DNA from: BQWY01 sp046351095
GTDB taxonomy: Bacteria; Nitrospirota; Nitrospiria; Nitrospirales; Nitrospiraceae
DNA length: 64,000 nucleotides
Direction of reading: 5' to 3'
Assembly (NCBI GenBank): GCA_046351095.1
Contig: JAXLZC010000001.1
Span: 1,116,001 to 1,180,000 of the forward strand
The position numbers and the translations under genes are program-made. The notes below the pieces were generated by a model. It did not search any database, was not told the DNA's origin, and saw only the letters and a list, made by a program, of their open reading frames with translations. Shown in pieces: positions 43,758-53,081 of the stretch (the first letter of the stretch is position 1; every line of letters starts with the position of its first letter).

Positions 43758-45323
43758 TCACGCGACAGTCTGGGTAGATTCCTCCGTATGTTTCTGGATG
43801 CGATTCTGCGGGAGAACACCGCGCACGCGATGCATCTTCTCCCGCGTGTGATACGGCAGGAGTCCTTCGAGCACGCTCGGCAATTTCTCGCAGGGCACAT
43901 CCTCCATCAGCTTGATCGCGAGCTTCGGGTCTGGCCCCGATCGCCCGCCGACATAGATATCCACTGCGTCGACGACCTTCCCATCCACCTTGGCTTTTTT
44001 CCCCAACAGCCCGACATCGGCCACGAGATGGTTGCCGCAACTTGCCGGACAGCCGGACCAATGCATCGTGATTGCTTTCAGTTTACTCCCGAGTCGCGCC
44101 TCCAACGCCTTCGCCGTGTCCACCGCCCGTCGCTTCGTTTCGATGACGGCCAAATTGCAGTAGTCGCTGCCGACACAACTGACCAACCCCTTGTAGAGCG
44201 GCGACGGATTGTAGGTAAAGCGCGCGAGCACCGGCTCTTCGGCCAACGCGCCCACCACACGGTCGCTCACATGCGGGATGATGACGGTTTGATTGGCGCC
44301 CAATCGCAGCTCGCCGTTTCCATATCGATCCGCGAGATCCGCGATCCGCCGCACATCGTCCGCCGTCACACGCCCGACCAATATTTTCAGCCCGACATAA
44401 TTCAGTCCGCGTTGCCGTTGCCGGAAAATGCCGACGTGGTCCTGCTCGGCCGACTTGCGCGCATCCGTGCCCGCCGGAGCCAATCGCTTGCGCAACTTTC
44501 CTTCGAGCACCTCACGAAATCGCGCGATCCCCCACGCCTGGATCAAAAACGCCAACCTCGCCTGTGTCCGGTGCTCCCGCGGTCCATGGTCGCGATAGAG
44601 TTCGATCACGGCCCGACACAGAGACACCGCCTCCATCGGATGCACGAACGCATCCAGTGGCGTAGCGATTCGATACCCGCCGGAGCCAAGCTTGCCGCCG
44701 ACCAGGACGTTAAAACCTGGGCACCGGTCATGCCCCAAATCGTAATAAGCCGGGACCAACGCAAGGTCCTGCGTTTCCATATGCACGCAATTGTGCGGAC
44801 AGCCGCTGATGGCAACGTTCATCTTCCGCGGAAGATTCGAGTACGCAGGGTTCCCTAGTATCTCGTCGTTCAACGCGCGCACGATCGCAGTCGTGTCCAC
44901 GATCTCGTCCGGGCCGAGCCCGGCCACCGGACAGGTCATGACATTTCTGACGTTGTCCATACCGGTTTGAAGTGTCGTCAGTCCGACGGCCTCTAGACAC
45001 GCGAACACGTCGGGGACCTGTTCGATCCGAAGCTGCCGGAGTTGCACCTGTTGCCGCGTCGTGATGTCGATCACGCCGTTGCCGTGCGTGGCGGCGATCT
45101 CCGCCACTGCGCGCAGCTGCGCCGTCGTCGTGTTCCCCCCTGGCATCCGCACCCGCACCATAAAATATCCCGGCGTCGGATTACGCAGGAAGAGCCCGTA
45201 CCACTTGAGGCGTTGGATGTCCTCGTCGGGAATCGACTCCCATCCGCTCGACGCATACCGGTCGAGCATGTCTCGCACGGCCAGTCCGTCCCGCTCCCGC
45301 TTGATCGCCTCGATCGCGTTCAT
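43758..45323 (-). CDS. nirA: Ferredoxin-nitrite reductase (assimilatory)
   Basis: 521 residues. Reduces nitrite to ammonium with siroheme and a 4Fe-4S cluster. The cluster/siroheme ligands are CVGSDYC and, 40 residues later, GCPASCGNH (C-x5-C and C-x3-C). The nitrite/sulfite reductase half-domain repeats are visible: GNGVIDITTRQQVQLRQL and NGELRLGANQTVIIPHV. Third gene after the FNT transporter and cyanase, so the operon makes ammonium from nitrite and cyanate. Nitrite reductase rather than sulfite reductase is inferred from context. Confidence 0.9.
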   Translation of the reverse strand: MNAIEAIKRERDGLAVRDMLDRYASSGWESIPDEDIQRLKWYGLFLRNPTPGYFMVRVRMPGGNTTTAQLRAVAEIAATHGNGVIDITTRQQVQLRQLRIEQVPDVFACLEAVGLTTLQTGMDNVRNVMTCPVAGLGPDEIVDTTAIVRALNDEILGNPAYSNLPRKMNVAISGCPHNCVHMETQDLALVPAYYDLGHDRCPGFNVLVGGKLGSGGYRIATPLDAFVHPMEAVSLCRAVIELYRDHGPREHRTQARLAFLIQAWGIARFREVLEGKLRKRLAPAGTDARKSAEQDHVGIFRQRQRGLNYVGLKILVGRVTADDVRRIADLADRYGNGELRLGANQTVIIPHVSDRVVGALAEEPVLARFTYNPSPLYKGLVSCVGSDYCNLAVIETKRRAVDTAKALEARLGSKLKAITMHWSGCPASCGNHLVADVGLLGKKAKVDGKVVDAVDIYVGGRSGPDPKLAIKLMEDVPCEKLPSVLEGLLPYHTREKMHRVRGVLPQNRIQKHTEESTQTVA

Positions 45324-45387
45324 CGTCCCTCCTGCGCATCGCCAGGGGTCGTCGCAGTTCCTGCGACGGCCCCTGTGCGTTCGCCCG

Positions 45388-45828
45388 TCAGAATGTTTTG
45401 TATTCGAGCCACTTCCCGTTCAAGGTGATCTTGCAGCGGGCTTCGCCCTGACTGCCCGTCACTTTCTCCATGTCCAACGTGAAGTCGATGGCGCTCATGA
45501 TGCCGTCGCCGAACATCTCGTTCGCCTGGTCGCGCAACGAATCGCCGTAGACGCCGATGATCTCCAGCAACCGATATTTGAACGGATCGGTGGTGATAGG
45601 AAAATCCGTCCGCACGGGAAAGGCGGCAAGCGACGCCGTCAGATCCGGCCCCAAGTCCAACAACGCCCCGACCTGCTGCGCCTGTTCCCGCGTCAGCTTG
45701 TGATTGCCGTTCAGCGCGGCCCCGACGTACGTCGGGTTTTTCCCGATAGCCTTGGCCACGTCGGCGATGGTCACCCCTTTCGCCGCACGTTTCTCCTTGA
45801 TGGCCTTCCGCATCGCATGCTTTTCCAT
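45388..45828 (-). CDS. cynS: Cyanate hydratase (cyanase)
   Basis: 146 residues from ATG 45828 (AGGAGG upstream), the normal cyanase length. N-terminal helix-turn-helix-like domain (KGVTIADVAKAIGKNPTYVGAAL) and C-terminal catalytic domain with FKYRLLEIIGVYGDSLRDQANEMFGDGIMSAIDF, which contains the Arg-Glu-Ser triad. Converts cyanate and bicarbonate to ammonia and CO2. Lies between FNT and nirA. Confidence 0.95.
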   Translation of the reverse strand: MEKHAMRKAIKEKRAAKGVTIADVAKAIGKNPTYVGAALNGNHKLTREQAQQVGALLDLGPDLTASLAAFPVRTDFPITTDPFKYRLLEIIGVYGDSLRDQANEMFGDGIMSAIDFTLDMEKVTGSQGEARCKITLNGKWLEYKTF

Positions 45829-45896
45829 GTGCCCCTCCTTATTTATGTTGTACGCGCACGTCCGCTGCCTCGTGATGCATCGCCCGATCTCCTGCC

Positions 45897-46727
45897 TTAT
45901 GGCCGCACCGCCAGCGATGAGACGGACACCGCCGCCGGCATCGCATCCGGTCTGTCCAGCCGCACCGGGTGCACCAGCCAATACAATCCGCCGACGAACA
46001 CGCCGCCTCCGATGATGTTTCCCAGCACGACCCAGATTTGGTTGTACCAATAGCCGCTCCAGCTCACCGCCGCGTCATGGGGCAGCAACACCGCCATGCC
46101 GAGCAGCGACTGATTGGCGATACTGTGCTCGAAGCCGATGCCGATGAAGGCGAACAGACACCAAAAAATTAAGATGAGCTTGGCGGTCTCGCTCGTCGCC
46201 CGCCCCGCCATCCACACGGCGAGACAAATAAGCCAATTGCAGAGGATCGCGCGTACGACCAATTCCCAGGGCGACAACCCCATTTTTACCGCCGCTACTT
46301 TTTCGATGAGTTCCGGTGCCGGCCCCGTCGCGAACACTCCGGATTGCACGACCAGCCACGCCAATCCCAAGGACCCCAGCAGATTGCCGACCCACGACCA
46401 CAGATTGATGGTCAGTACTTGGGTCCAGGACAGACTTCTCGACAAACCGCCGATCATCCCGACCATGTTGTTCCCTGTGAACAGCTCCGCCCCGGCAAAG
46501 ATGACCAGCGTCAGCGCAATCCCGAACGAGGTCCCCATCACCACCTTGACCGCAGGCGACCCGGCGGCAGCCAACGGCGCGCCGACGCTGAAGATCAGCG
46601 CCATGCCGAACCCGAGGTACACTCCGGCCAACATGGACAAGAGGACATATCCGCCCCACGCACGCTCGACCATAACGGCCTTGCTGCTCGCAAGCGCTGC
46701 GATCCGTTCCACATCCGCTCGATTCAT
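45897..46727 (-). CDS. Formate/nitrite transporter family protein, probable nitrite channel
   Basis: 276 residues, six hydrophobic segments, start at 46727 with GGAAGGAGG. Family motifs include FTGNNMVGMIGGL (the P-loop region) and WMAGRATSETAKL and the C-terminal FIGIGFEHSIAN (FEHCVAN in typical members). By operon with nirA it should import nitrite for assimilation (NirC-like), which is inference. Preceded by a 240-base leader full of hairpins. Confidence 0.9.
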   Translation of the reverse strand: MNRADVERIAALASSKAVMVERAWGGYVLLSMLAGVYLGFGMALIFSVGAPLAAAGSPAVKVVMGTSFGIALTLVIFAGAELFTGNNMVGMIGGLSRSLSWTQVLTINLWSWVGNLLGSLGLAWLVVQSGVFATGPAPELIEKVAAVKMGLSPWELVVRAILCNWLICLAVWMAGRATSETAKLILIFWCLFAFIGIGFEHSIANQSLLGMAVLLPHDAAVSWSGYWYNQIWVVLGNIIGGGVFVGGLYWLVHPVRLDRPDAMPAAVSVSSLAVRP

Positions 46728-46768
46728 GGCGCCTCCTTCCGGTGTGTGATCGCCGACTGCGTCGGCGC

Positions 46769-46849
46769 AAAAAAAAAGCGTCCTTGCCCCCACTGCGGGA
46801 GCAAGGACGCCATTGTCCTCATGAGACCAGTCCGGACGCCCACGTCCGG
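46769..46849 (-). promoter_or_regulatory. ANTAR-type attenuator, module 2, before the FNT gene
   Basis: Minus-strand RNA. Hairpin P1' (46849-46832): CCGGAC, loop GTGGGC, GTCCGG. Hairpin P2' (46820-46803): AGGAC, loop AATGGC, GTCCT plus a G-U pair; loop has A1 and G4. Linker 11 bases. The 3' arm of P2' is also the 5' arm of a terminator, GCGTCCTTGCTCCC pairing with GGGGGCAAGGACGC (46810-46778), followed by nine U (46777-46769). P2' and the terminator are mutually exclusive, the ANTAR antitermination design. The P1' loop has G instead of A at position 1, so it is less certain. Confidence 0.8.
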
Positions 46850-46856
46850 CGCGTGT

Positions 46857-46952
46857 AAAACACAACGGCGTCCGCCACTCTCGAAAGAATGACGGACGCC
46901 GTTGTCCGTTACCGTATGTGTCGAATACGACTACGGCGCCATTGCCGCAGTC
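46857..46952 (-). promoter_or_regulatory. ANTAR-type attenuator, module 1, before the FNT gene
   Basis: Minus-strand RNA. P1 (46952-46929): nine-pair stem GACTGCGGC/GCCGTAGTC with loop AATGGC. P2 (46909-46892): stem ACGGAC/GTCCGT with loop AACGGC. Both loops have A1 and G4. Linker 19 bases. P2 overlaps the 5' arm of a long hairpin (46905-46862), 19 pairs with loop TTTCGA, followed by GTGTTTT. That U tract is only four long, so it may be a weak or conditional terminator. Confidence 0.78.
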
Positions 46953-46966
46953 GCGACTCCCTTAGG

Positions 46967-46975
46967 ACTATACCA
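46967..46975 (-). promoter_or_regulatory. Extended -10 promoter of the FNT-cynS-nirA operon
   Basis: On the minus strand TGGTATAGT (TG-n-TATAGT, an extended -10) at 46975-46967. No -35 match 17 bases upstream. Transcription would start near 46960, just before the first ANTAR hairpin. Confidence 0.5.
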
Positions 46976-47010
46976 CAGGCCTGCGCAACCCGCTAGGCCG
47001 CACCCACCAC

Positions 47011-48420
47011 CTACAGGTCGTAGTACAAGAAATACTCGTAGGGGTTCGGGCGGAGACGCATCGGATCGACTTCCTTCGTCCGCTTGTAGCTGATGAAGGC
47101 TTCGATCACGTCTTCCGTAAACACACCACCCTTGAGCAAGAACTGGTGATCCTTCTCCAGGTTGTTCAAGGCTTCGTCCAAGCTGCCCGGCATCGTCCGG
47201 ATCTTGGACAATTCGCTCGGCTCCAAATCGTATAGGTCCTTTTCCGCCGGCTCACCCGGATTGATCTTGTTCTCGATGCCGTCCAAACCCGCCATCAACA
47301 TGGCGGCGAAGGCGAGATAGGGATTGGCGCCCGGATCGGGGAAGCGCACTTCGATACGTTTGGCCTTCGGGCTCGGCGAATACATCGGAATACGGATACC
47401 AGCGGAGCGGTTGCGGCTGGAGTAGGCCAACAACACGGGCGCTTCGAAGCCCGGAGTCAACCGCTTGTAGGAGTTCGTCGTCGGATTCGTCAGCGCGGCG
47501 AGCGCCGGCGCGTGTTTGAGAATGCCGCCGATGTAGTGCAGACACATTTGGGAGACGCCGGCATATTCCTTCCCCGCGAAGAGCGGCTTGCCGTCCTTCC
47601 AAATGCTCTGGTGCGTATGCATGCCAGACCCGTTGTCGCCGAAGAGCGGCTTCGGCATAAACGTGACGGTCTTGCCGTGGCGACGGGCGACGTTCTTGAC
47701 GATGTACTTGTACATCATCATCTTGTCGGCCGTGCGCAGCAGGCTGTCGAAGCGGATGTCGATTTCCGCCTGGCCCGCAGTGGCGACCTCATGGTGATGC
47801 TTTTCGATGGCGATGCCAGCCTTCTCCATCTCCAGCACCATTTCCGAACGGATGTCTTGCTGCGTGTCCGTCGGGGCGACCGGGAAATAGCCTTCCTTGT
47901 AGCGGATCTTGCCGCCGAGGTTCGGGCCTTCCTGTCCGCTGTTCCAGATGCCTTCTTCGGAGTCGACGAAGTAATAACCGCTGTGGCTCGTCTGGTCGTA
48001 GCGCACCTGATCGAAAATAAAAAATTCCGCTTCCGGGCCCCAGTACGACACGTCGCCGATCTTCGTGGACTGGAGGTATTTTTCCGCCTTCTGCGCGATG
48101 TAGCGCGGGTCGCGCTCGTACACTTCGCGCGTGATCGGATCCACGACGTTACCCACCAAACTCAAGGTCGGCACGGCGCAGAAGGGATCCATGCAGGCGG
48201 TCTCGGGATCCGGGATCACCAACATGTCGCTGTTGTTGATGGCGCGCCAGCCGCGAATCGAGGATCCGTCCAAGCCGGAGCCGTCCTTAAACAGCCCTTC
48301 GGTCAACTCTCCGACCGGGATCGTAAAGTGTTGCCACGTTCCGATCAGGTCGATGAACTTCAAGTCCACCATCTGTACCTTATTCTTCTTCGCCAATTCC
48401 AACACTTCCTTGACCGTCAT
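47011..48420 (-). CDS. glnA: Glutamine synthetase, type I
   Basis: 469 residues from ATG 48420 (GGAGGGG). Condenses ammonium and glutamate. FIDLIGTWQHFTIPV, DGSSIRGWRAINNSDM, EVATAGQAEIDIRFD and the active-site FMPKPLFGDNGSGMHTHQS are present. The C-terminal segment EKDLYDLEPSEL carries the tyrosine adenylylated in GSI-beta, consistent with GlnE-like genes in the window. Last gene of the nadE-to-glnA group, 41 bases after glnD. Confidence 0.96.
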   Translation of the reverse strand: MTVKEVLELAKKNKVQMVDLKFIDLIGTWQHFTIPVGELTEGLFKDGSGLDGSSIRGWRAINNSDMLVIPDPETACMDPFCAVPTLSLVGNVVDPITREVYERDPRYIAQKAEKYLQSTKIGDVSYWGPEAEFFIFDQVRYDQTSHSGYYFVDSEEGIWNSGQEGPNLGGKIRYKEGYFPVAPTDTQQDIRSEMVLEMEKAGIAIEKHHHEVATAGQAEIDIRFDSLLRTADKMMMYKYIVKNVARRHGKTVTFMPKPLFGDNGSGMHTHQSIWKDGKPLFAGKEYAGVSQMCLHYIGGILKHAPALAALTNPTTNSYKRLTPGFEAPVLLAYSSRNRSAGIRIPMYSPSPKAKRIEVRFPDPGANPYLAFAAMLMAGLDGIENKINPGEPAEKDLYDLEPSELSKIRTMPGSLDEALNNLEKDHQFLLKGGVFTEDVIEAFISYKRTKEVDPMRLRPNPYEYFLYYDL

Positions 48421-48460
48421 CAGCCCCTCCTTCATTCATTCGCCCAGGTGAATCGTCTCG

Positions 48461-51157
48461 TTACCCATGCGCATGGAGCGGATGCCCGGCGCCTGCGCGG
48501 CCCGCATCCACACGCGCGATCAACGTCGTCCGAATCTGCTCTCGCCGCGCCGCATCGTGAATGGTGCCGCCCGTCTGGACATCGGTGACATAAAACACGT
48601 CGGCCACTTGATCCAACCGCGTCGAGATGCGTGCGGCATGAATCGATAACCCCAATTCGAACAGACTCCGTGCAATGACGTACAGCAGCCCTTGCCGATC
48701 GTCGGCGAACACATCCACGATCAGGAAGCGGTCAGACGACTCGTGGTCGAGCTTGACCTCCGTTGCCTGCCCGAAGGCCGCTACCGCCCGATCGTCGCCG
48801 AGCCGTCCGCCACGCGACAGCAGCGTTTCGACCGTCAATGCGCCTCGCAAGACCTGCTGAATCGTCTGCGCCACCTCTTCGCGTCGAGCAGGCGGCGGTG
48901 CGCCGACATAGTCGGGATCCTGCACGTGAAAGGTGTCGAGCACGACATCGTCGCTACGCGTCAAAATCTGTGCGTCCAAGGTGCGCAAGCCTAAGGCGGC
49001 GAAGACGCCGGCCACTTTACTGAACAGGCCCGGCGTGATCGTATTCCACGTCATCACGGTATAGGCGCAGGTGGCGCGTTCCGCGTCGTACTCGCTCTCG
49101 ACCAAGACCTCATCCGGCTGCAGCCGTTCCACCATCGCCACATGCGCCGCCATTCGATGAACCGGCGTGGTCTGCAAGTAGCGTTCGGGAAACCGCGAGA
49201 GCTCCTGCGTGATTCGCGCCTCGTCCCACATGGGCGCGCGCTCGGAGGCCAAGGCAGACATGACTTCGCGGACGATCGCCAGTAACCGCTGCGGGTCGCC
49301 GTCCGGCGTACGCTCGCCGGCCACTTCCGCCATGGCGCGTTGATAGAGTTCGATCAACAACGACTCTTTCCACTTGGTCAACATGCCCGGCCCGACCGCC
49401 GCAATGTCCGCCACCGTCAACACGAACAGTTTGCGAAGCGTATCCGGCGTGCCCACCGCACGCACGAACGGCAGCAAAACCTGTTCGTCGTACGGGTCGC
49501 GTCGAAACGCCGTATGCGCCATCAACAAATGTTGGTGCACCAAAAACACGAGGGTGCGCCGCGACTCCTCGTTCATGCCGAGGCGACGAGCCAACTCGTC
49601 GGCGATACGTTGACCGACTTCGCTGTGATCTTCCTCATGGCCCTTGCCGACATCGTGCAGCAGGATCGCCAGATGCAGCAGGTCCTTCCGCTGGATCCCG
49701 CGATACACTTCGCCGATGAGACCAGGCTCGTCGGCCAAGGCTTCGGCCTTCGCCACCGCAAGGAAGCTATGCTCGTCCACCGTGTACTTGTGATACTGGT
49801 TGAACTGCATGAGCCCGCGCACCGTGGCGAAGACGGGAATCACCTGCTCCAACACACGCACTTTGTGCATGGACACGAGCGTTGCCGCAATGGAGCCAGT
49901 CGCACCGGATCCATTTAAAATACGGAGAAAGCGTTCATGCACCTCCGGTGTATCGAATTGCCCCGGCGCCATCTCTTCCATACGCTGATTGATCAAGTCG
50001 AGGATGTACGGATCGATCGGCAGATTCCGTCGCTGCGACAATTCAAACAACTGCAGGATGCGATTGGGATCGGCCAACAACCGCGCACGGCCGCCTTCGA
50101 CGACGGCTAGATGCCCCTGCTCGACGACGATATCGCCTTCAACGCGGGTCGGCGGCAACCAGGCGGTCAGCCGCGACCAGGCGGACACGCTACGACAGCG
50201 CTCGACGAAGCGCTGACTCAAGTCGTGCATGCGGCTGGTGTGTCGGTAATATTGCTGCATAAATTGTTCGACGGCGCGCAAATGCGGGCGGTCTTCGCAG
50301 CCGAAGTGCGTCTCCGCCATCCACACCTGCTCGTCGAACGACAAAATATCCTGCGCGCGCCCCGCGTGGAGATGCAGAAAGCAGCGCACTCGCGACACCC
50401 ATTCGCGAGCCTCCGCCAGTGCGGCGCCGTCATGTCGCGACAAGAGACCGCGGTCCACCAACTCCGCCAGCGTGCCGACGCCGTAGCGCGCCCGCGCGAC
50501 CCACTGCAGCAAATGCAGATCGCGCAGCCCGCCCGGACTACGCTTGACGTTCGGTTCGAGTAAGTAGACGGTTTCGCCGAACTTCTCGGTGTCGCGCTGC
50601 CGCTCGGCCAACTTCGCTTGAATGAACCAGTCCGTCCGATAGCGGCCAAGCTTTGTGTCGAACCGGCGCTGAAATTCTTGGAAGAGGTCGGTGCTGCCGG
50701 CGAGATACCGGGCATCCATCATGGAGGTACGGACGGTTTGGTCGGCGGCTCCGAGTTCCACACAGTCGGCAATCGTGCGCGTACTGTGACCGACTTGGAG
50801 ACCGGCGTCCCAGAGATGATGCAGGACGGCGCTGGACAACGCAGCAGCGGCATCACCCGCGTTGGCCCGTGTGACGAACATCACATCGACGTCGGAATGC
50901 GGGAACAATTCACGGCGTCCATACCCACCAAGGCCCACTACACAGCATTGGTGCAGAGCCGCATCGGAGCGCGCATGGTCACCATGGCCGGCATCGCGAT
51001 AGCGGCCGATGATCAGCCCATCCATCGCATCGGTATAGGACGCGATCGCGTCGACGGCCGTGCCCCCGGCCGCAAGCCGCCCACCCACTTCTGACCGGCG
51101 ATCCGCCAACCACTGTTGGGTCTGTTCGCGATCGGCGGCCCCATCCGATGTCGACAT
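48461..51157 (-). CDS. glnD: PII uridylyltransferase / uridylyl-removing enzyme
   Basis: 898 residues, ATG 51157 (GAGGAG upstream). N-terminal nucleotidyltransferase motif GLGGYGRRELFPHSDVDVMF, central HD domain HLAILLHDVGKGHEEDHS, and two ACT domains at the C-terminus (TVMTWNTITPGLFSKVAGVFAAL and VFADDRQGLLYVIARSLF). Uridylylates GlnB when glutamine is low. Between glnB and glnA. Confidence 0.96.
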   Translation of the reverse strand: MSTSDGAADREQTQQWLADRRSEVGGRLAAGGTAVDAIASYTDAMDGLIIGRYRDAGHGDHARSDAALHQCCVVGLGGYGRRELFPHSDVDVMFVTRANAGDAAAALSSAVLHHLWDAGLQVGHSTRTIADCVELGAADQTVRTSMMDARYLAGSTDLFQEFQRRFDTKLGRYRTDWFIQAKLAERQRDTEKFGETVYLLEPNVKRSPGGLRDLHLLQWVARARYGVGTLAELVDRGLLSRHDGAALAEAREWVSRVRCFLHLHAGRAQDILSFDEQVWMAETHFGCEDRPHLRAVEQFMQQYYRHTSRMHDLSQRFVERCRSVSAWSRLTAWLPPTRVEGDIVVEQGHLAVVEGGRARLLADPNRILQLFELSQRRNLPIDPYILDLINQRMEEMAPGQFDTPEVHERFLRILNGSGATGSIAATLVSMHKVRVLEQVIPVFATVRGLMQFNQYHKYTVDEHSFLAVAKAEALADEPGLIGEVYRGIQRKDLLHLAILLHDVGKGHEEDHSEVGQRIADELARRLGMNEESRRTLVFLVHQHLLMAHTAFRRDPYDEQVLLPFVRAVGTPDTLRKLFVLTVADIAAVGPGMLTKWKESLLIELYQRAMAEVAGERTPDGDPQRLLAIVREVMSALASERAPMWDEARITQELSRFPERYLQTTPVHRMAAHVAMVERLQPDEVLVESEYDAERATCAYTVMTWNTITPGLFSKVAGVFAALGLRTLDAQILTRSDDVVLDTFHVQDPDYVGAPPPARREEVAQTIQQVLRGALTVETLLSRGGRLGDDRAVAAFGQATEVKLDHESSDRFLIVDVFADDRQGLLYVIARSLFELGLSIHAARISTRLDQVADVFYVTDVQTGGTIHDAARREQIRTTLIARVDAGRAGAGHPLHAHG

Positions 51158-51219
51158 GACTCCTCTGGGAAAATACTCAACCCGCACGACATCTTCGCTT
51201 CGCGGCAACCACGTGTCCG

Positions 51220-51558
51220 CTACAGCGCGGTTTCGCCCGTTTCGCCAGTGCGGATACGGACCACGTTGGCGAGGTCGCGCACAAAAATTTTCCCGTCGCC
51301 GATGCTCCCCGTCTTGGCGCTACGGGTGATCGTCTCGACCACGCGCAGCACCTGCGCATCGCTCACGGCCACCTCGAGCTTCACCTTCGGCACGAACTCG
51401 ATGGTGTATTCCTGCCCTCGGTAGGTTTCTTTATGGCCCTTTTGCCGACCAAATCCCTTCACCTCAGTGACCGTCATCCCTTGGACGCCGATCTCGAGCA
51501 ACGCATCTTTGACCTCATCGAGCTTGAAGGGCTTGATGATGGCTTCCACCAACTTCAT
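51220..51558 (-). CDS. glnB: Nitrogen regulatory protein P-II
   Basis: 112 residues from ATG 51558 (GGAGG eight bases upstream). MKLVEAIIKPFKLDEVKDALLE, T-loop RGQEYTIEFVPK with Tyr51 for uridylylation, and C-terminal GSIGDGKIFV. Signals 2-oxoglutarate, ATP/ADP and glutamine. Downstream of amtB: the amtB-glnB pair is a hallmark (GlnK-type role likely). Confidence 0.96.
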   Translation of the reverse strand: MKLVEAIIKPFKLDEVKDALLEIGVQGMTVTEVKGFGRQKGHKETYRGQEYTIEFVPKVKLEVAVSDAQVLRVVETITRSAKTGSIGDGKIFVRDLANVVRIRTGETGETAL

Positions 51559-51624
51559 CGTCTCTGCCTCCCGAGCCTGGTGCGATCGGCGCACCGGCGA
51601 CGCGCACGCCCCATGCTCAACCGA

Positions 51625-53004
51625 TTACGAATAGGCCCGTTCATTGTGCGCGGAAAGATCCAACCCGCTGGTCTCGTCGTCGGGGGCGACCCGCAATGTC
51701 ACCGCCGCATCGACGGCTTTGAGTAAGGCATAACAGACCAGACCGGAAAACACGGCGATGGCGACGACCATCAACCCTTGGACGGCAAAAAAGCGTGCGC
51801 CGCCGTAGAGCAATCCATCCGCGCCGGCTGCGTTGACGGCGGTCGACGCGAAGACACCCGTCGCGAGGATTCCAAGGACGCCGCCGACACCATGGATTCC
51901 AACCACGTCGAGCGCGTCATCATAGCCGAAGTGTCCCTTCCACACAATTGCGAGGTAACACACGACACCCGCTGCTGCGCCGATGACGATGGCCGATCCC
52001 GCGCCGAAATAGCCGGCTCCAGGCGTCACCGTGGCGAGCCCTGCCACCGCGCCGCTCGCGACACCAAGCACGGTGGGTTTCCCACGATGCCACCACTCGA
52101 CCACCATCCAGACCGCCGCGCCCGCGCAGGCCCCGAGGTGCGTCGAGAGAAGCGCCGTCACAGCCACGCCGTTGGCTCCGAGTGCGCTCCCGGCGTTAAA
52201 CCCAAACCACCCGAACCAGAGCAGTCCTGTGCCCAACATCGTCAGCGGAAGATTGTGCGGCGCCATGTAGTCGACGCCGTACCCACGGCGCGGGCCCAAC
52301 ACAAGTGCACACACCAATGCGCTCACGCCCGAACTGATGTGCACCACCGCTCCGCCCGCAAAATCCAACGCACCCATGCCGGCCAACCATCCGCCGCCCC
52401 ACACCCAATGGGCGACCGGCGCATAGACGAACAACGACCAGAGCAGGCTGAACAGCAGCACCGCGCTGAAGCGAATACGCTCCGCGAAGGCACCGGTGAT
52501 CAAGGCCGGCGTAATCGCTGCGAACATCAACTGAAACACCATAAAGGCTTGGTGCGGAATGGTCGGGCCGTACGTCGCATGGGGCGCCAGGCCGACACCG
52601 CTGAGAAACAACCAATCGAGCCCGCCGATCACGCCCCCGTGGTCGGGACCGAACGCCAGGCTATAGCCGACCGCAACCCATAGGAGCGAGACGATCGATA
52701 AAATCGCGAGACTGTGCATGATCGTCGCCAACACATTTTTCTTCCGCACGAGTCCGCCATAAAACAACGCCAATCCCGGCACCGTCATCGCCAGCACAAA
52801 CGCCGTCGACGTCAACACCCAAGCCGTATCGCCGGTGTCGATCTTCGTCGGCACGCTGGACGCCGCACTCGGCCCGTCGGCCGCCGACACATTCATCGCA
52901 AAGCCCCCGACGCACACCAACACAACTAGCACGCAGAAAAGCCGCAGTATCGGCTCCCACCCCCCTCGCTTTCCCGCCCATCTCATTGGCCAAACGATCT
53001 GCAC
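51625..53004 (-). CDS. amtB: Ammonium transporter
   Basis: About 459 residues. The start is taken at GTG 53004 because GAGAGGAGG lies just upstream; ATG 52986 is an alternative. Signal-like segment, then FYGGLVRKKNVL, DFAGGAVVHISSGVSAL (ammonium transporter signature), and pore histidines in THLGACAGAAVW and GIHGVGGVLG. Eleven hydrophobic segments. GlnB, encoded next, would block it. Confidence 0.95.
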   Translation of the reverse strand: MQIVWPMRWAGKRGGWEPILRLFCVLVVLVCVGGFAMNVSAADGPSAASSVPTKIDTGDTAWVLTSTAFVLAMTVPGLALFYGGLVRKKNVLATIMHSLAILSIVSLLWVAVGYSLAFGPDHGGVIGGLDWLFLSGVGLAPHATYGPTIPHQAFMVFQLMFAAITPALITGAFAERIRFSAVLLFSLLWSLFVYAPVAHWVWGGGWLAGMGALDFAGGAVVHISSGVSALVCALVLGPRRGYGVDYMAPHNLPLTMLGTGLLWFGWFGFNAGSALGANGVAVTALLSTHLGACAGAAVWMVVEWWHRGKPTVLGVASGAVAGLATVTPGAGYFGAGSAIVIGAAAGVVCYLAIVWKGHFGYDDALDVVGIHGVGGVLGILATGVFASTAVNAAGADGLLYGGARFFAVQGLMVVAIAVFSGLVCYALLKAVDAAVTLRVAPDDETSGLDLSAHNERAYS

Positions 53005-53041
53005 CCTCGCCTCCTCTCCCTGCATCAATGGTGTCCCGGTT

Positions 53042-53057
53042 GGGGGACAGTGCCCCC
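53042..53057 (-). terminator. Short GC hairpin between the OMP and amtB genes
   Basis: GGGGG/CCCCC stem with a six-base loop in the gap before amtB. No U tract, so it is more likely an RNA-processing or partial-attenuation hairpin than a full terminator. Confidence 0.35.
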
Positions 53058-53081
53058 ATCCCCCAGCCGAGACCGCAGCAC

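Noticed and set aside
46978..46998. Sigma-54 type promoter (GG-N10-GC) before the FNT leader
   Set aside because: The spacing between GG and GC is eleven, not ten, and other conserved bases are missing.
53040..53060. Hairpin with A1/G4 hexaloop between the OMP and amtB genes
   Set aside because: The A1/G4 loop appears only on the non-transcribed strand; on the transcript the loop is CACTGT and there is no second hairpin or U tract.
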